Part shown: positions 1-11,756 of the stretch, piece after piece | Numbering within the stretch: position 1 is the stretch's first letter | Layout: every line of letters begins with the position of its first letter | NCBI GenBank assembly: GCA_021030915.1 | Contig: JAGEMR010000081.1 | Span: 1 to 64,000 of the forward strand | Origin: Astrothelium macrocarpum | Taxonomy: Eukaryota > Ascomycota > Dothideomycetes > Trypetheliales > Trypetheliaceae | Direction: 5' to 3' | Length of the DNA: 64,000 nt | Notes under the pieces: model-generated | Told to the model about the DNA's origin: nothing | Seen by the model: the letters and a program-made list of their open reading frames with translations, nothing else | The model's database searches: none | Program-made: the position numbers and the translations under genes

Positions 1-1375
1 ATAAATATATTTTATATTTGAATTATTTTATTAATAATAATATATATAAATAATTTGATATTAATTCTATCAATTATTTTCGATTTTATGATAAATAATA
101 TATAAAAAATATGAATTTATAATATAAATATAATGATTTATAAATATAATTTTATATTATTTTTATTTGAATAAATAAATAATGAAATAAATTTTATATA
201 ATTTGATCAAATATTCAATAAAAATATCAAATTAAAAATTAATAATAATTTAAAATAAAAATTATTAATAATTGATAATTATAAAAATTATTTAATAATA
301 AAATTTTTTAATTATTATTATAATAATCGAATATTTATAATTATTTATTCATTTTATTTTATATATTAATTTTAATTATTAAATATGAATATTTTTAATT
401 TTTTGATAATTTATTATAATCAGAAATTGGATTATTAAATATAAATTATTAAAAATTTAATAATTTTTACGAAAATTGATTTTTTTCAATTATTTTGATT
501 AATATATTAATAGATATTTATATTATTAAATATCATCAATGATTAATTAAAAATAGATTTTTAATCATTTAATTTATTTATTATATTAGATCAGATTTTT
601 ATTAAAAAATTTCAATAATATTCAGATTATTTTTTTTTAAAAATTTTTTTTATTCAGATTTTTATAAAATATTGATAATAATTTTATAAAAAATTAAAAA
701 TATATTTAAATAATATATTTAAAAAAAAATAAATAAATTCGAAATAATAATATTTTAAATAATAATAAAAAATAATTTATTAAAAATAAAAAATCAGAAT
801 TTTAAAAAAATATTATATATTCAAAAATAATAAATAAAATATCGAAATAAAAAATTCAAATTATTAAATAAATATGATAAAATAATATTTTAAAATTCTG
901 ATAAAATATAATAAATTCGTGAATTAATATAATAAAAAAAAAAAAAATAATAATAAAAATAATAATTAATAATTTAAAAGAAATAAATTTAAATTAATAA
1001 ATAAATTGAAATCGAAATTAAAATTAAATATATTCGAATTTATGAATAAAATTGATAATTTTAAAAAAAAATTGAAAATTTAATAAAAATAAAAAATTAT
1101 CAAATAATATAAAATTATTAAATAATTTTATAATGAAATTTAATATTAAAAAAAAAAGAAATAAAAATATATTATAATAATTAAATTAAATAATTTGATT
1201 AATTTGAATATAAATGAATATATAAAAGATATAAATAAAACAGAATCAAATTCTAAATCTGATTATTCACGATAATAATAATAATTATTATAATATTTCA
1301 AATATTAATTTTAATAATCAGAATTATATATACGAAATTAAATTATTAATTAAATTGATTCTCATTTTATAATTA
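1..1375. repeat. AT-rich RIP-type block
   Basis: The block is almost pure A/T with scattered TCGAAT and CAGA remnants and no sustained reading frame. It ends abruptly near 1376, where base composition returns to normal. Such a profile is what RIP leaves in old transposons of filamentous ascomycetes. I found no terminal inverted repeat or LTR at the right boundary and no clear match to the AT-rich blocks at 9.4 kb or 62 kb, so the original element is unidentified. The left end runs off the window. Confidence 0.75.
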
Positions 1376-2561
1376 ATTATGGTGGTTGAATTGCGCGCGT
1401 TCGAATACGTGGTGTTGAGAATGAGATGAGTGTGCATTATGTGGGACCGTGCACAAGGTGGTGCGGACCTCTAGAGGCTTACAAAAAGGCGAGGCTATTA
1501 ACAAAAAGTAAACACGCTTAGGTGACGTGCTACTCCTGTTAGCTATGACATAGCATTGTGCATCGATCAGTACGCTGTAAAGCATAAGGACACGCGTTCG
1601 TCTTGCAACATAGACCCTTTGTGATAAATAGGTGAAGATCGGAGATCATGGCAAACGCTTCCCAGCTCTGGCGATAAAGGCTTGACTTTGTCAAATTGGC
1701 CAATGTAACGCGACTTCCATACTAGAACTCCTTGGTAAACATTGCGTATTCCTACTAAACAAGAAAGTCTCATGACTATTTTAATTATCTTTTCCGTCGT
1801 TAACGTTTCCTGTGTCGGCTTCTTGCATGTCATTGTTGGAAGATCCATGCAATTAGATTTTGACACGCAAAGGCTCGTGCCATACGAGGCTGTGGGAGAG
1901 ACGGATGATAGAATATTTAAGGGGTAGAAAGCACATGAGCTGATAGGTGTCTGCGTGATTATAATGGTCGTCACCATCGTCGTATGGTGATACTGAAACT
2001 GTGCTTACATAATACTGTGGCCGTTTCTATTTCTGACATTTTTGCCGCTTCCCAACAATTCCATGGCGGTTTCGCAAGATACCACCACGCATGACGTGGC
2101 GTGACATACATTTGGAAAGCCGTAAATGTGAGGTTTCAGGTAGACGGGAAATTTGGCGTTTGTGCTACAAGTTTGAGATTCTGTCTTCCTGAATTGCTGT
2201 CTTTGATGAACGATCTTTGTGTTCCATTTGACCCATTTCACTGTCCAGTATTACAGAATGTGTGAGAGAAGACTGTTTGGATACCTGTTGTTTCTCTGCA
2301 ACAAGTGAGCTCGAATCTTCAGTGCCAACGTGCTGCAAAGTATCAGCCGACTCTAATGCTCAAACCGGAAATCCAACATCCGGAATCAATTCCCAAGAAC
2401 AGAACGTGAGTCCTCCTCACACTGCGCAGATAAGTGTTGTGACTCTCTGCGCTCCTTAAGCCCGTCCAAGGAAGATATTACCTTTCTCGCGAAAAACAGG
2501 AATGATGCATTTGATATCGACTTACCATTACTCCATGTTCGTATTCAATTGTAATCTCACG
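1376..2561. other. intergenic, no supported gene
   Basis: Normal-composition DNA between the AT-rich block and the protease gene. The longest open stretches (minus strand 1567-1977 and 2005-2241, plus strand 2262-2459) have no recognisable motif. The minus-strand frames contain several cysteines and might belong to a decayed small gene, but I see no start, splice sites or family match that would support this. Confidence 0.4.
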
Positions 2562-5066
2562 ATGAGATCTTTCGTCGTGATTCACATTATGTTCTTCTTG
2601 TTCCCTCTTTCTACTATCGCTGCTTTTGATTGCCCATTAATGAATTCGACCAGTGTCACACTGGGTACAACAGCTTTTCCAACAACTATCGTACCACTTA
2701 CATCGAACAGCTCCAATTTGACATATCCCAGGAATGTCCCACAGCCCACATCGAATGGTTCCAATTCGACGAGTTCGACCTCAAATAACGTTCAGCAATA
2801 CGTGATCCAATTCAAAAGGGGGACCTCGGCCTCTGAGATCAACAATTACTTGGCGACTTTGCCTGATCATGGGACCAAAAGTATAGAAGTCACACGATCA
2901 CGACCACCGTCCTTGGCGTACATTGTCGCACTCACTGAAACAGAAGCCGATCAACGCCAAAATGACCAACTCGTCGAGTGGATATATCCCAATGTGCGAT
3001 TGATGGCCCAGCTTCCGAGAATGGATCGTATGAAGCGCGCTGATTCTCCAAGCAACTATACAAATGTCTGGCGTCGAGACCCTTCTTCAAAAGGATTGAA
3101 TCTACTCTCCAAAGATCCAGATATTCCGGAAAGTGAAGACGTTAATAGTTATCTCTATCATCCGTCCCAAGGCGCTGGTACAACTATTTATATTGTGGAT
3201 TCAGGTATAAACATAGGTAAGGCGATTCATAAGTGTTCTATCTGGTCCACAAGGCTTTTTCAAACTAAGTTATAAACCTAGATCATAATGAATTTCAGAA
3301 TCGAGGTACCGGTGTAGAGTTAACAGGATGGGCCATACCTAACCAATATAATGCAGGTGCTGATACCGCAGACAGTGGTCCTGACGCACTTGAGGATTAC
3401 GCTGAGTGGGATGAAGATTGTCAATGTTATCTGGGACATGGCACTGGTGTTGCATCTCTTGCTGCAGGCAAAAATCTGGGTGTTGCATCCAAGGCAAATA
3501 TAGTGCTGGCTAAAGTTGGTAGTGGCAAATCGACATATCAACCATCTCCTTCTCCACCAATCGACTTCTGGCTTCCCACTTTATCTGGCTGGAGATGGAT
3601 ATTCGATAGTATTACAGATGATATTTTGAAGAAAGGTCTGCAACGAAAGGCTGTCGTTAATCTTTCGATATTCAGCATTACAAATCCGAAAGCTGACGGC
3701 CAGGATCCCGCCTCGGACGTGTTCGACGCTTTTCTTCGAGAGTGTGACAGGAACGAGGTCGTCGTGATTAGTGCCGGTAGTAATGAGGGAAATATGTGGT
3801 ATCACGGGGGAGGGAGACACGCCTCCAAGTCCCAAGTTATCCGAAATCGTCGGACTGGTGCACGTTCATTTGGTACCCCCTGGCATCGAGGCTACGAAGT
3901 ACCACCCCGGCTGCAGGCTCAGCACAAATGTATGATCCAAACCGGCGGCATCAATGCGAACGGGACGCTTTTTTTTAAGACCTCTCCTGTCGACCAAATT
4001 GACGATCCTATCCCTGTGTACGCCTTAGCTAGAAATAAAATTGCCTATGCATATTCAGATAACGCAACAGGCTTTGAACAAGGGGTCAGTTATAGCGCTC
4101 CAATTATTTCTGGCCTAGTGTCGTACATCTTGGGTCTACCAGATAGCATTACAAATTTGGCAAATTCACCCAACTTCTTTGAGGATGTTTTACAGATAAT
4201 ACAATCAAATGCTTGGCAACGGGTGAAGGACGCCAAAGAACTTGACTTTCCAATTACGGAACTAAATTATAACTCCTTTTATCCTGCCAGAATTCCTGCA
4301 GCATACAACGGGGTTTGGAAAGAGTGGGTCCTCCAACAAGTTCTCAGCTATATACACATATGTGCGACTAACTGCATTGAGTAGTTTTTGCAACAATAAT
4401 GCAGGTCCTCCACCCAAGCTCAAGCGTTATCCTGATCCGCCAGAAAACAGCACCATGACCCTCGGTGATATCGCAGCCACTGGCGTCCCTATGGTTGCTA
4501 ATGGTACGGTGCAGCCCGAATTTTGGAGCGTCTTCACGGTAAATCATTCTTGAGAAAATTGGGGGAAGTTAGACTGATCAGAATCAATGTAGGCGGCTTG
4601 TCCTATAGCGAAAGGAAGGATGAAAGAGTCGAACACTACTTTAACTTCTCCGACAAACGCTGCACTGTCCGGTTCTACGACTAAAGCATCCCAAGCTGCT
4701 TCAGATATTTCTACTACAACGATTACGGGCGTATTGTCAGATGGCGCTCCACTGCTAAATTCATCAGGGGCTTCCTTCGCTTCTAGCCCCATGTCAAGTT
4801 CCATTGTTTCATCGATCAATAGTGCATATCTCTCCTTCGCGACAGACTCTGGGAGTGGCGGCTCGTTGACTCGTAGCAGCTTCACAAGTTCCTCCGGTAG
4901 TGTTACCTATGTTCCCATAAGAACTTCCACATTGTCTACGCGTGCCCCGGAATCAATCAGCACTTCAAGTCCCGGAACGGATATGACCGCGCTATCCACA
5001 GCGGGTATCCTTTCCAGCGCCTCTGGACCTGAACCGGTAACCTGGCAGGAGCAGAGTACGAATTGA
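2562..5066 (+). CDS. subtilisin-like serine protease (S8), secreted; possibly damaged
   Basis: A probable secreted endopeptidase. The start is placed at the internal Met at 2562 because it gives a signal peptide (MRSFVVIHIMFFLFPLSTIAA); an in-frame Met at 2502 is also possible. After an N/S/T-rich linker comes a propeptide-like segment (QQYVIQFKRG, about residues 76-145). The catalytic Asp lies in YIVDSGINIDHNEF (about residue 213), the catalytic His in GHGTGVASLAAG (about 271) and the catalytic Ser in GVSYSAPIISG (about 488; GVS instead of the usual GTS). The oxyanion Asn lies in SAGSNEGN. Intron 3217-3281 restores Asp-His, and intron 4539-4592 joins a Ser/Thr-rich tail ending at 5066. A further intron near 4325-4404 has unclear borders. 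The segment 3810-3950 reads unlike the family in the open frame, and another frame gives GDTPPSPKLSEIVG, so a compensated frameshift is possible. Confidence 0.7.
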
Positions 5067-6494
5067 TTGCAACGACAATAGGTCAACAGCAGACCACTAC
5101 CATCTGCCCTCTAGCTTTAGTTGGCCGACATATGGAGAAGTCACGAGTATGGACAAATATTGATGGAAACATGAATGGTCACCTTGGGGAAGCCACACGT
5201 TAGGAGCCAGAAGGTCTTGATTTCCTTTCTCTTTGACCTTTTCACACCCATATTTGATGGTGATTGGATTTGGACGATGGGTGCGCCAAGCATGGCTAAT
5301 GACACATGGATTTTTTGCCTTTCTTTTAATCAATTAGTAGAATTGAACTATCATTTCTTAACGTACCTATTCTAAGATACTGTGTTATATCCATTTAAGA
5401 GCGCAAGGCTGTTGCTCTTCCCGCTTATGGTTCCCTCGCTTTATTCTATACTTCAGATTGGTACAGGGGGGCCACATCTGTAAATGATATGCTTTAGAAA
5501 TTTTAGAGGTCCTGTTGATGCCCCGTCGTTGCGGTATAACCTCGGGATCTCTTGTGCATTCTCCGTTCCATCCTCGGACTGTGCCTCTGTCCTCGCGTTA
5601 CTACATCTTTTAAATTCAATTCTCTTGGTAAAACTATTCATAAGCCCTGGGTTTCCTCCCATCTATCAGTGTCTGGCCCCATGCTCGTTTGTTGTCTCTG
5701 CTCTGGTCATATCAGCAGAAGCCTATCTCCCTGCTCACCTCATGGCACTTTAAGACCTAATAATTTATCGTCACAATCGAAATAGCACCGATGTTGGTCC
5801 AATCATCATACCACTCACCTAGCTAACTACGTGTACATCTCAATTTACAAAATCCTCACCTCTTTTGATCCTGCCAGACACAGCCCTTCTTTTCCCAGCT
5901 CCTTACGACTCCCAAAGGCTAAGCTATCCGCCGCGCGCGTGCCCGCTCCTCTCTTCCGCAATAAGCACACGTTCTCGAATCATCCTCGCCACTCGGACTA
6001 CTATCGAGTATCCCGGGGCTGCTTTGTTGCTCCTCCCGGAATTTGTATGCGCCCTGTGTGACTGTGGCGAGCGTGAGTGGAAAGCAAGAGGTCGAAGACT
6101 AAACTGAGAACCGACATACAAAAGGCAGGAAGAGGCCAAGAGATGGGTCACTTGTCGCCCGGACTTGATGTCTCCAGGCTATTTGACTTTCCTCAAATAG
6201 CATGTCATTGACCGCTTTACGACCGGTCTTGGATAATTGAGGTGCATGGGCCTTCGCCCCTTGAATCGCTACTCAGTAGGTCCACAATGGGGACATCTCA
6301 AACTGTCGATCTTGTTCTGGTCCTCACGAGATCATCGGAAATGAGCACATGAACCCATTGCTCAATGAGCCGTCGAGCTTGGAGAAACCAGCGATCAATG
6401 TCTTGCCTGGTGCAAAGGGTTGACACACAATCATGTACGATTGCTTTTGACCTTGTTCCTCTTTCTCCTTTCGAGCCTAGTTCGCTTGAATCCT
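5067..6494. other. intergenic, pyrimidine-rich
   Basis: No supported gene. The stretch 5100-5170 may hold a last small exon of the protease, because one frame reads TTTICPLAL, but I could not close splice phase. From 5450 to 6100 the plus strand is C/T-rich and opens short frames in several phases without recognisable motifs. Confidence 0.4.
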
Positions 6495-7380
6495 TCAATC
6501 TTGTTTCTCATTTGCCAATCGCTGTTTCTCTAATTTTTTGTTGTGGTGCTTCTCTTTTTTCTTACGTTCTGATTCGCGCTGTTTCCCAGCGCCTTTGCTT
6601 TTTAGACATTCTTCTTTTGCTTTTGCTTCGCCCTTAGATTTGGCACGCTGCCTCTCCTCCTTTTGTTCCGATGTTAGTGCTGTTTTTGGGGCCGGCTTTT
6701 TTCGGCCGGCTTTTGCTGCCGCTTTCGCTTTCTTTTTAGCTTTGTAAACGTTCCAGCCACCTGAGTTTGCAAACTTCAAAGAATAAGCAAACAGTCTTCT
6801 CCACGTGTTCAGAAACGCTACACCAAGGAGGTTCCGGCGTTCTAATCTAGCAAATGTCTCTGGTTCTTTGTCTATGAAATGAGCAAATTAGAAGCAAACG
6901 GTGTTCGAAGAATGATGCTGTACCTTTCAAAGCTTGGGAGATGCTGTCTCAAATTTTCTCGAGTTCCTCTGGGATTTGTGGGCTCTGGCTGTCACGGTCC
7001 ACTATATCAAGTATCCGATTTTGTTCGTTTTCGCTTATTGGCGTAACATATTCAATGTAGCCCATTCTTATACCGTCCAAGAAATACAAACCCTGGTCCT
7101 CAGTGGACAAGGTATCATCGAAAACCTAGAATTGTTAGTTTATTGGGCACACTGGTAGAGCTGACCTTCCTACCTCAAGATATCGTTTGGGTGCATTTTC
7201 GGACAGACCCGCAATATATCCAGGAATCGTTCCATTTTGGTAGCATTGAACGAGTTCTTCTTGATTGTCGATGGGAACAGCGATAATCCTTCTTTCATTG
7301 ACGACTCCGTTGACGTTGGATGCTGTGATGACCGATTGTACAACTCCGAGAATCGGGGTAATGAGATTGAAGATCTTCAT
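6495..7380 (-). pseudogene. three-exon hypothetical gene interrupted by in-frame TGA
   Basis: I do not recognise the family. Exons are 7380-7174, 7125-6924 and 6871-6495; the introns (7126-7173, 48 nt, with an AAACTAAC branch; 6872-6923, 52 nt) have GT-AG ends and phases that close to 262 codons. Exon 1 starts MKIFNLITPILGVVQSVITA, a possible signal or membrane segment. The middle contains GLYFLDGIRMGYIEYVTPISE. The C-terminal 80 residues are a strongly basic Lys/Ala/Glu-rich, probably helical tail. A single TGA at 6951-6949 (codon 128) lies between EELEKI and DSISQALK, and coding continues on both sides, so it looks like a recent nonsense change (CGA to TGA would explain it). Alternatives are a genuine 127-residue protein, stop readthrough or a sequencing error. 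Confidence 0.6.
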
Positions 7381-8702
7381 TTTGATGTTATGCTCCTTCG
7401 AATCGCTTTCAAAGATATAGTCTTGAAGTTGGTACAGAGCAGCTGCGTAAAGTCCTGTGACTGTGATAGAGGAATTTAGAGCTGCTTATATAGGGCAGTT
7501 ATGGACAGTGGAATTTGATAGCTGAGATGAATTCCGCAAGCATTAGCAGCCAGTATGGTCATCTGAGTCATTACAGAAGCGAAAAAAGACATTTCTGTCC
7601 GAGATAGGAAGGCTTTGCGATAATGGATCATATTTTATACGTATTGCAGGCTTGGTAACACTGAGGGGGCGTACCAGCGTGCAGAATAGAACTGGTACAA
7701 TAAGCACCATCTAGTAAGGTTCGATGACGCGTGCAAAGCGAGGCGACTTAGTACCGACGGACTTGAACAGCATTATTACAGATCCAGAGATTGCTTTGTT
7801 TGTCCTTGCAAAGAGAACTTTAGGGGCCCTGGAAATTCATTTCAGAGCTTGAACAAATATTGATGATGAAAACGGGTTGATCTTTCATTGCTCCTAAACA
7901 TGGAGAAATAGCAGCAAAAATGATAAAGGTAAAAGCATCAGGTGAGAGGAAAAGGTGGTTTAAACGGCCTGGCAAGCTTGCCTTATCCTAAGCTGCTGAC
8001 TGCGTCCTGCTCAACCAGCACGGCTGGTTCGACGAAATGGAACAAGTCAGGAAGCTCCAGTCAATGTAGAATATTGATTCACTTGTTGCGGAAGGTCACT
8101 ACGCTGAGGCTCTTCATGCCCGAACAAGGTCCGGCCCAAGCACTAAATACCTTTGAGATGGAAATAGGTTGTAGTAGATGCGATAGATATTGACTGTTAA
8201 CGATAGAACGAACCAGTGTTAACGTATCTTACACTAAGCAAAGCAGCAGCGAAGGAGAGGGGAAAGCTGAAGTACGCTTTTCGTATTCTTTGATCGGCGT
8301 CAGAGATGTGACTGTCCTGACATTCGCCTTTCCAATTTGCTTAATTACTGAAAATGAACGGCAAAGCTGACGCGTACTTTTCGTATTCAATGAGCAGTTG
8401 TATATGAATGAGACAATTAACGTTTGTGTCTTATATTGGTTATAGTGGTTACCAAGGAATGGTTAAAGCGGGGTGACGACCAATAGAACCGGCGTTTTCT
8501 AAAGCATTACCAAAGCCTACTTACAAGAGACCCTCACTAAGATTGCTTAGCTGTGGGCTCGGATCGCACGTGCGTCGCGATAGTTCAATGCGACATGTAA
8601 ATAATTCTCTGTTCTGAATCTTCAACCGTATCGCCCCTGGTGGAGAGGGTACTTTGGGAAAAGAGGACCTAAACTGGGATGCGACTAGATAGGATCTCCT
8701 AG
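7381..8702. other. intergenic with decayed coding trace
   Basis: No intact gene. A possible decayed coding trace is listed separately at 7943-8155. The rest shows repeated near-identical words such as gcgtacttttcgtattc (8272-8290 and 8371-8387), a weak hint of a local duplication, but nothing annotatable. Confidence 0.4.
7943..8155 (+). pseudogene. possible decayed gene fragment
   Basis: One frame reads RWFKRPGKLALS, stop TAA, AADCVLLNQHGWFDEMEQVR, KLQSM, stop TAG, NIDSLVAEGHYAEALHARTR and then a TGA. The residue composition is protein-like (amphipathic, charged, tetratricopeptide-like spacing), and both internal stops could arise from CAA/CAG by C-to-T. No family is recognised and no start is visible, so this is a tentative call. 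Confidence 0.25.
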
Positions 8703-9248
8703 AAGGAGCTCTCTCAAGGCATAGTTTATTCTTCTCCAACACGCCAATATGTTGCCCATACCGAGCTCAGCTGGTCCTTGTCCCTAACCTCGAGTATACT
8801 CAGACCCGAGACAGCCTATGAGCTAATCCTAGGCTACTCAAAAGATATCCGTTCACTGGTAGCGGACTTTGCTCTTAACGATAAAGGTGTGACTTACATC
8901 GTGCCTCTGAATCAAATGTCATATGGTACCGCATCCGCTCAGCTTGCCGCGATTAAGTTACTCAATGGCAAGACACCAGTGAATATCAGCATTCTAAACG
9001 CTGGACAAGTCAGCCTCATTGGCTGTGCGATCTTCTATGTTTTCGATGACGCGAACGTCTATCTTGAAATCAAGGATCGTATACAAGATGCTGGGAAGGA
9101 GGCTGAAAGGGCCTAGGCGAAATTGGATGAAGCAAGAAAGGACAAGGATGATATTGACTCACTTAGAACAGAACGAGAAGGGTCGAAGACAAGGTGTCAC
9201 TTAGGCTATGAATTAGCAGAGAGCAGGAAAGACCGTCACGATGTTTGA
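8703..9248 (+). pseudogene. decayed gene fragment abutting transposon
   Basis: An open frame begins after a stop at 8700 without an ATG and reads through SQGIVYSSPTRQYVAHTELS, ILRPETAYELILGYSKDIR, SLVADFALNDKGVTYIVPLN and ILNAGQVSLIGCAIFYVF. It then enters a charged coiled-coil-like stretch (EIKDRIQDAGKEAERA). A TAG at 9114-9116 interrupts it, and the same frame goes on as AKLDEARKDKDDIDSLRTER to a TGA at 9246-9248. The TIR transposon begins 32 bp later. I do not recognise the family. The missing start, the mid-frame TAG and the adjacent insertion point to a dying gene rather than an active one. Confidence 0.4.
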
Positions 9249-9280
9249 GAAAATGATGGTTTAGGCCAGAGGCAGCCATA

Positions 9281-9322
9281 GGAGTATTCCCCCCCACACC
9301 GCTCGGACCACCACTCCGATCG
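9281..9322 (+). repeat. left terminal inverted repeat of copy 1
   Basis: Pairs with 11402-11443 with one short mismatch in the poly-C run (seven C then A on the left; five C then T on the right, read outward). Preceded by TA. Confidence 0.85.
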
Positions 9323-11401
9323 GGTGTACCCCTTCGCGCCGGCGAGGTTCCAAAGTGAATAATTCCACCAAATCTAAATATTTTAAGATTTGAATTGTAT
9401 ATGTTTAATTTATAGATCAAGGTGTATTGAATGTATTATAAAAATTAATTTAAATATTTATCTGATTTATGTATTTATCGTTCTGATTTTATCGTTATAA
9501 TAATTTCTATCATTTCATATTTATTCGATTTATTTAAATCAATAATCATTTAAAATTTTTTAAAAATTATTGAAAATTTTTTTAAAAATTAATAAATTAT
9601 TCTGATATTAATTTAAAATTATTTATTAATATTTTATTATATAAATATTTTTGATTTTTATTTTATTTTAATTATTATTATAATCTGATATATATTAAAT
9701 GATAATTATTTATTAATTTAATTTTATTTTTTTTGAATTTTCTGAAATTTTTTAATTATTATAAAAATTATTTTTTTAATCTTTTTTTCGATTTTTTGAA
9801 TTTTTTTTTCAATTATAATTATTTCATTTTATTCAATTAAAATCTGAATTTTATAAAATGAATAGAATTTAATTTTATAATCAATATTATTATCAATAAT
9901 ATTAAATAATAATTTGAATTAATTATGATATAATTTCCTTTTAATTAGAATTATTTATAATTTCTAATTTTTATATTTTAATAAAAAATTTATGATTTTA
10001 ATTTTATATATTGATAAAATAAAAATTCAAATTTTTGATATCAGAATATTATTTATAATTTCTTTTAATATTTTTTTCAATTTTTATCAAATTATTTATA
10101 AAATTTCAGAATTTGAAAAAATTAATATGAATTGATTTTTAATTTTTGAAATTATTAATTATTTTAATATTTTAAATAAATCATATAATTTAAAATCAAT
10201 TTTTGATTATTTATTTATGATATTATCATTGAAAAAAATAATTAAATAAATTAATCAGAATAATTTTAAAAAAATCCTTTTTAATATAAATAAAAAATTT
10301 TCTGATTAGACCATTTTTTTATCAAATTTTTGATTATATCGTTAATTAAATGGAATAAAAAGATTAATATTTAAAAATTATAATTAATAAATCGAATATG
10401 ATAATAAAATGATGATATATATATTATAATATATCATATATTTAAAAAAAATTATATTAATATAATTTTTATGATTATTAAAGATTAAAAAATATGGATT
10501 TCGGCTATTTTTAATCTTTTTTCGAATATTTCGATTAAATATATTTTCGAATCAAATGAAATTCATTTTTTCAATTATTCAATTATTTAATAATATAATA
10601 TTAAAAATATTCATAAATTCAAAATTCTATTTATTAAATTAATTATTTTAAAAATAGAATTTGACTGAAAAAATAATATCTGATAATATCCAATTTTTAT
10701 TTATATAAATATAAATAATAATCATAATTCATAATTTAAATTTATTCTGATTAATATTGATAATATTATCAATTTCAAAAATTTTTTTATTAAAAATTTT
10801 TTAAATTTTTTATATAATATCCAATATAAAATCTTTTTTATTTATATTATAAATATTTTTTTATTTAATTTGATATTCATTGATTTTATTGAATAATTTT
10901 TAAAATTAATAAAAAATTAATAATATAAAAAATAATTTATTAAATTAAAATAGAATTTATATTAATATCAATTATTAATCTTTTTTCGAATCAATTCAAT
11001 ATTTTTTAAATAATCTGATAAAAATTTATTTTGATATTAATTTATAAATTTTTTAATTTAATTTTTTCTATAAATAATATCAGATATATTTTTGGCAAAA
11101 TTATATATCATTTAATACGTAAAATGAAAATCATGATCCGAAAATTTATTAATATATATATAAAATACCAATTCTTCTATTTTTTTAAAATTAATTTAGA
11201 TATTTTAATAAAAATCCATATAATTAAATATATTATTAATATAACGATCTCGTAATATAGAATAAATAATATCATAATTTCTGATTATATTTTTAATATT
11301 AGAACATTTCTGAAATTTTAAATCGATAAAAACTATATCAATTGGAACCATATTAATGGAATTATTGAATTTTGAAGGTTTGTGTGCTGTTCAGAAATTT
11401 G

Positions 11402-11443
11402 CGATCGGAGTGGTGGTCCGAGCGGTGTGAGGGGGAATACTCC
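11402..11443 (-). repeat. right terminal inverted repeat of copy 1
   Basis: Reverse complement of the left end, ending GGAATACTCC and followed by TA at 11444-11445. Confidence 0.85.
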
Positions 11444-11756
11444 TAATTCGTTGAAGCCTCTCAGGGAAGGCCCCAGGTTATTCGGGCTTTTACCGACTGT
11501 GAAGAAATCCGCTAGGAAATAAAATTCAATGTTTGGCCCATTAGTATTGCTGAGCGTCTCCCTGCAACGTGTGCAGCGAATTTATCTCTCGCGATCGCGA
11601 CTAGCTTACTAAGGTGGCGTCAGTACCTTTTCGGTTGTCAAATTGAGCTGAGCACGCCGTCAAGGTTTTGTCCGCCTTTACGAGGTCTAAATTTACTTGC
11701 ATGACTATGGCTTAGAAAGGGAGGTAGGATGAAGCTGATCGAGAGTTTTTCCTATT

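Larger units (their letters stand above)
9281..11443. mobile_element. RIP-destroyed TIR DNA transposon, copy 1 (TA target site)
   Basis: A 2163-bp element bounded by inverted repeats of about 42 bp (9281-9322 and 11402-11443), beginning GGAGTATTCCCCC and containing CCGCTCGGACCACCACTCCG. TA dinucleotides flank both ends (9279-9280 and 11444-11445), matching the TA duplication of Tc1/mariner (including the fungal Fot1/Pogo group). The interior from about 9360 to 11370 is nearly pure A/T with no transposase frame left, while the ends stay GC-rich. The length fits a fungal mariner-type element of about 2 kb. A second copy in the same orientation lies at 60526. Superfamily assignment rests on TIR, TSD and length only. 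Confidence 0.85.

Noticed and set aside
11031..11255. Plus-strand open frame in the AT-rich interior of transposon copy 1
   Set aside because: The translation is almost only Ile, Phe, Lys, Asn and Tyr; it is a by-product of RIP, not a functional protein.
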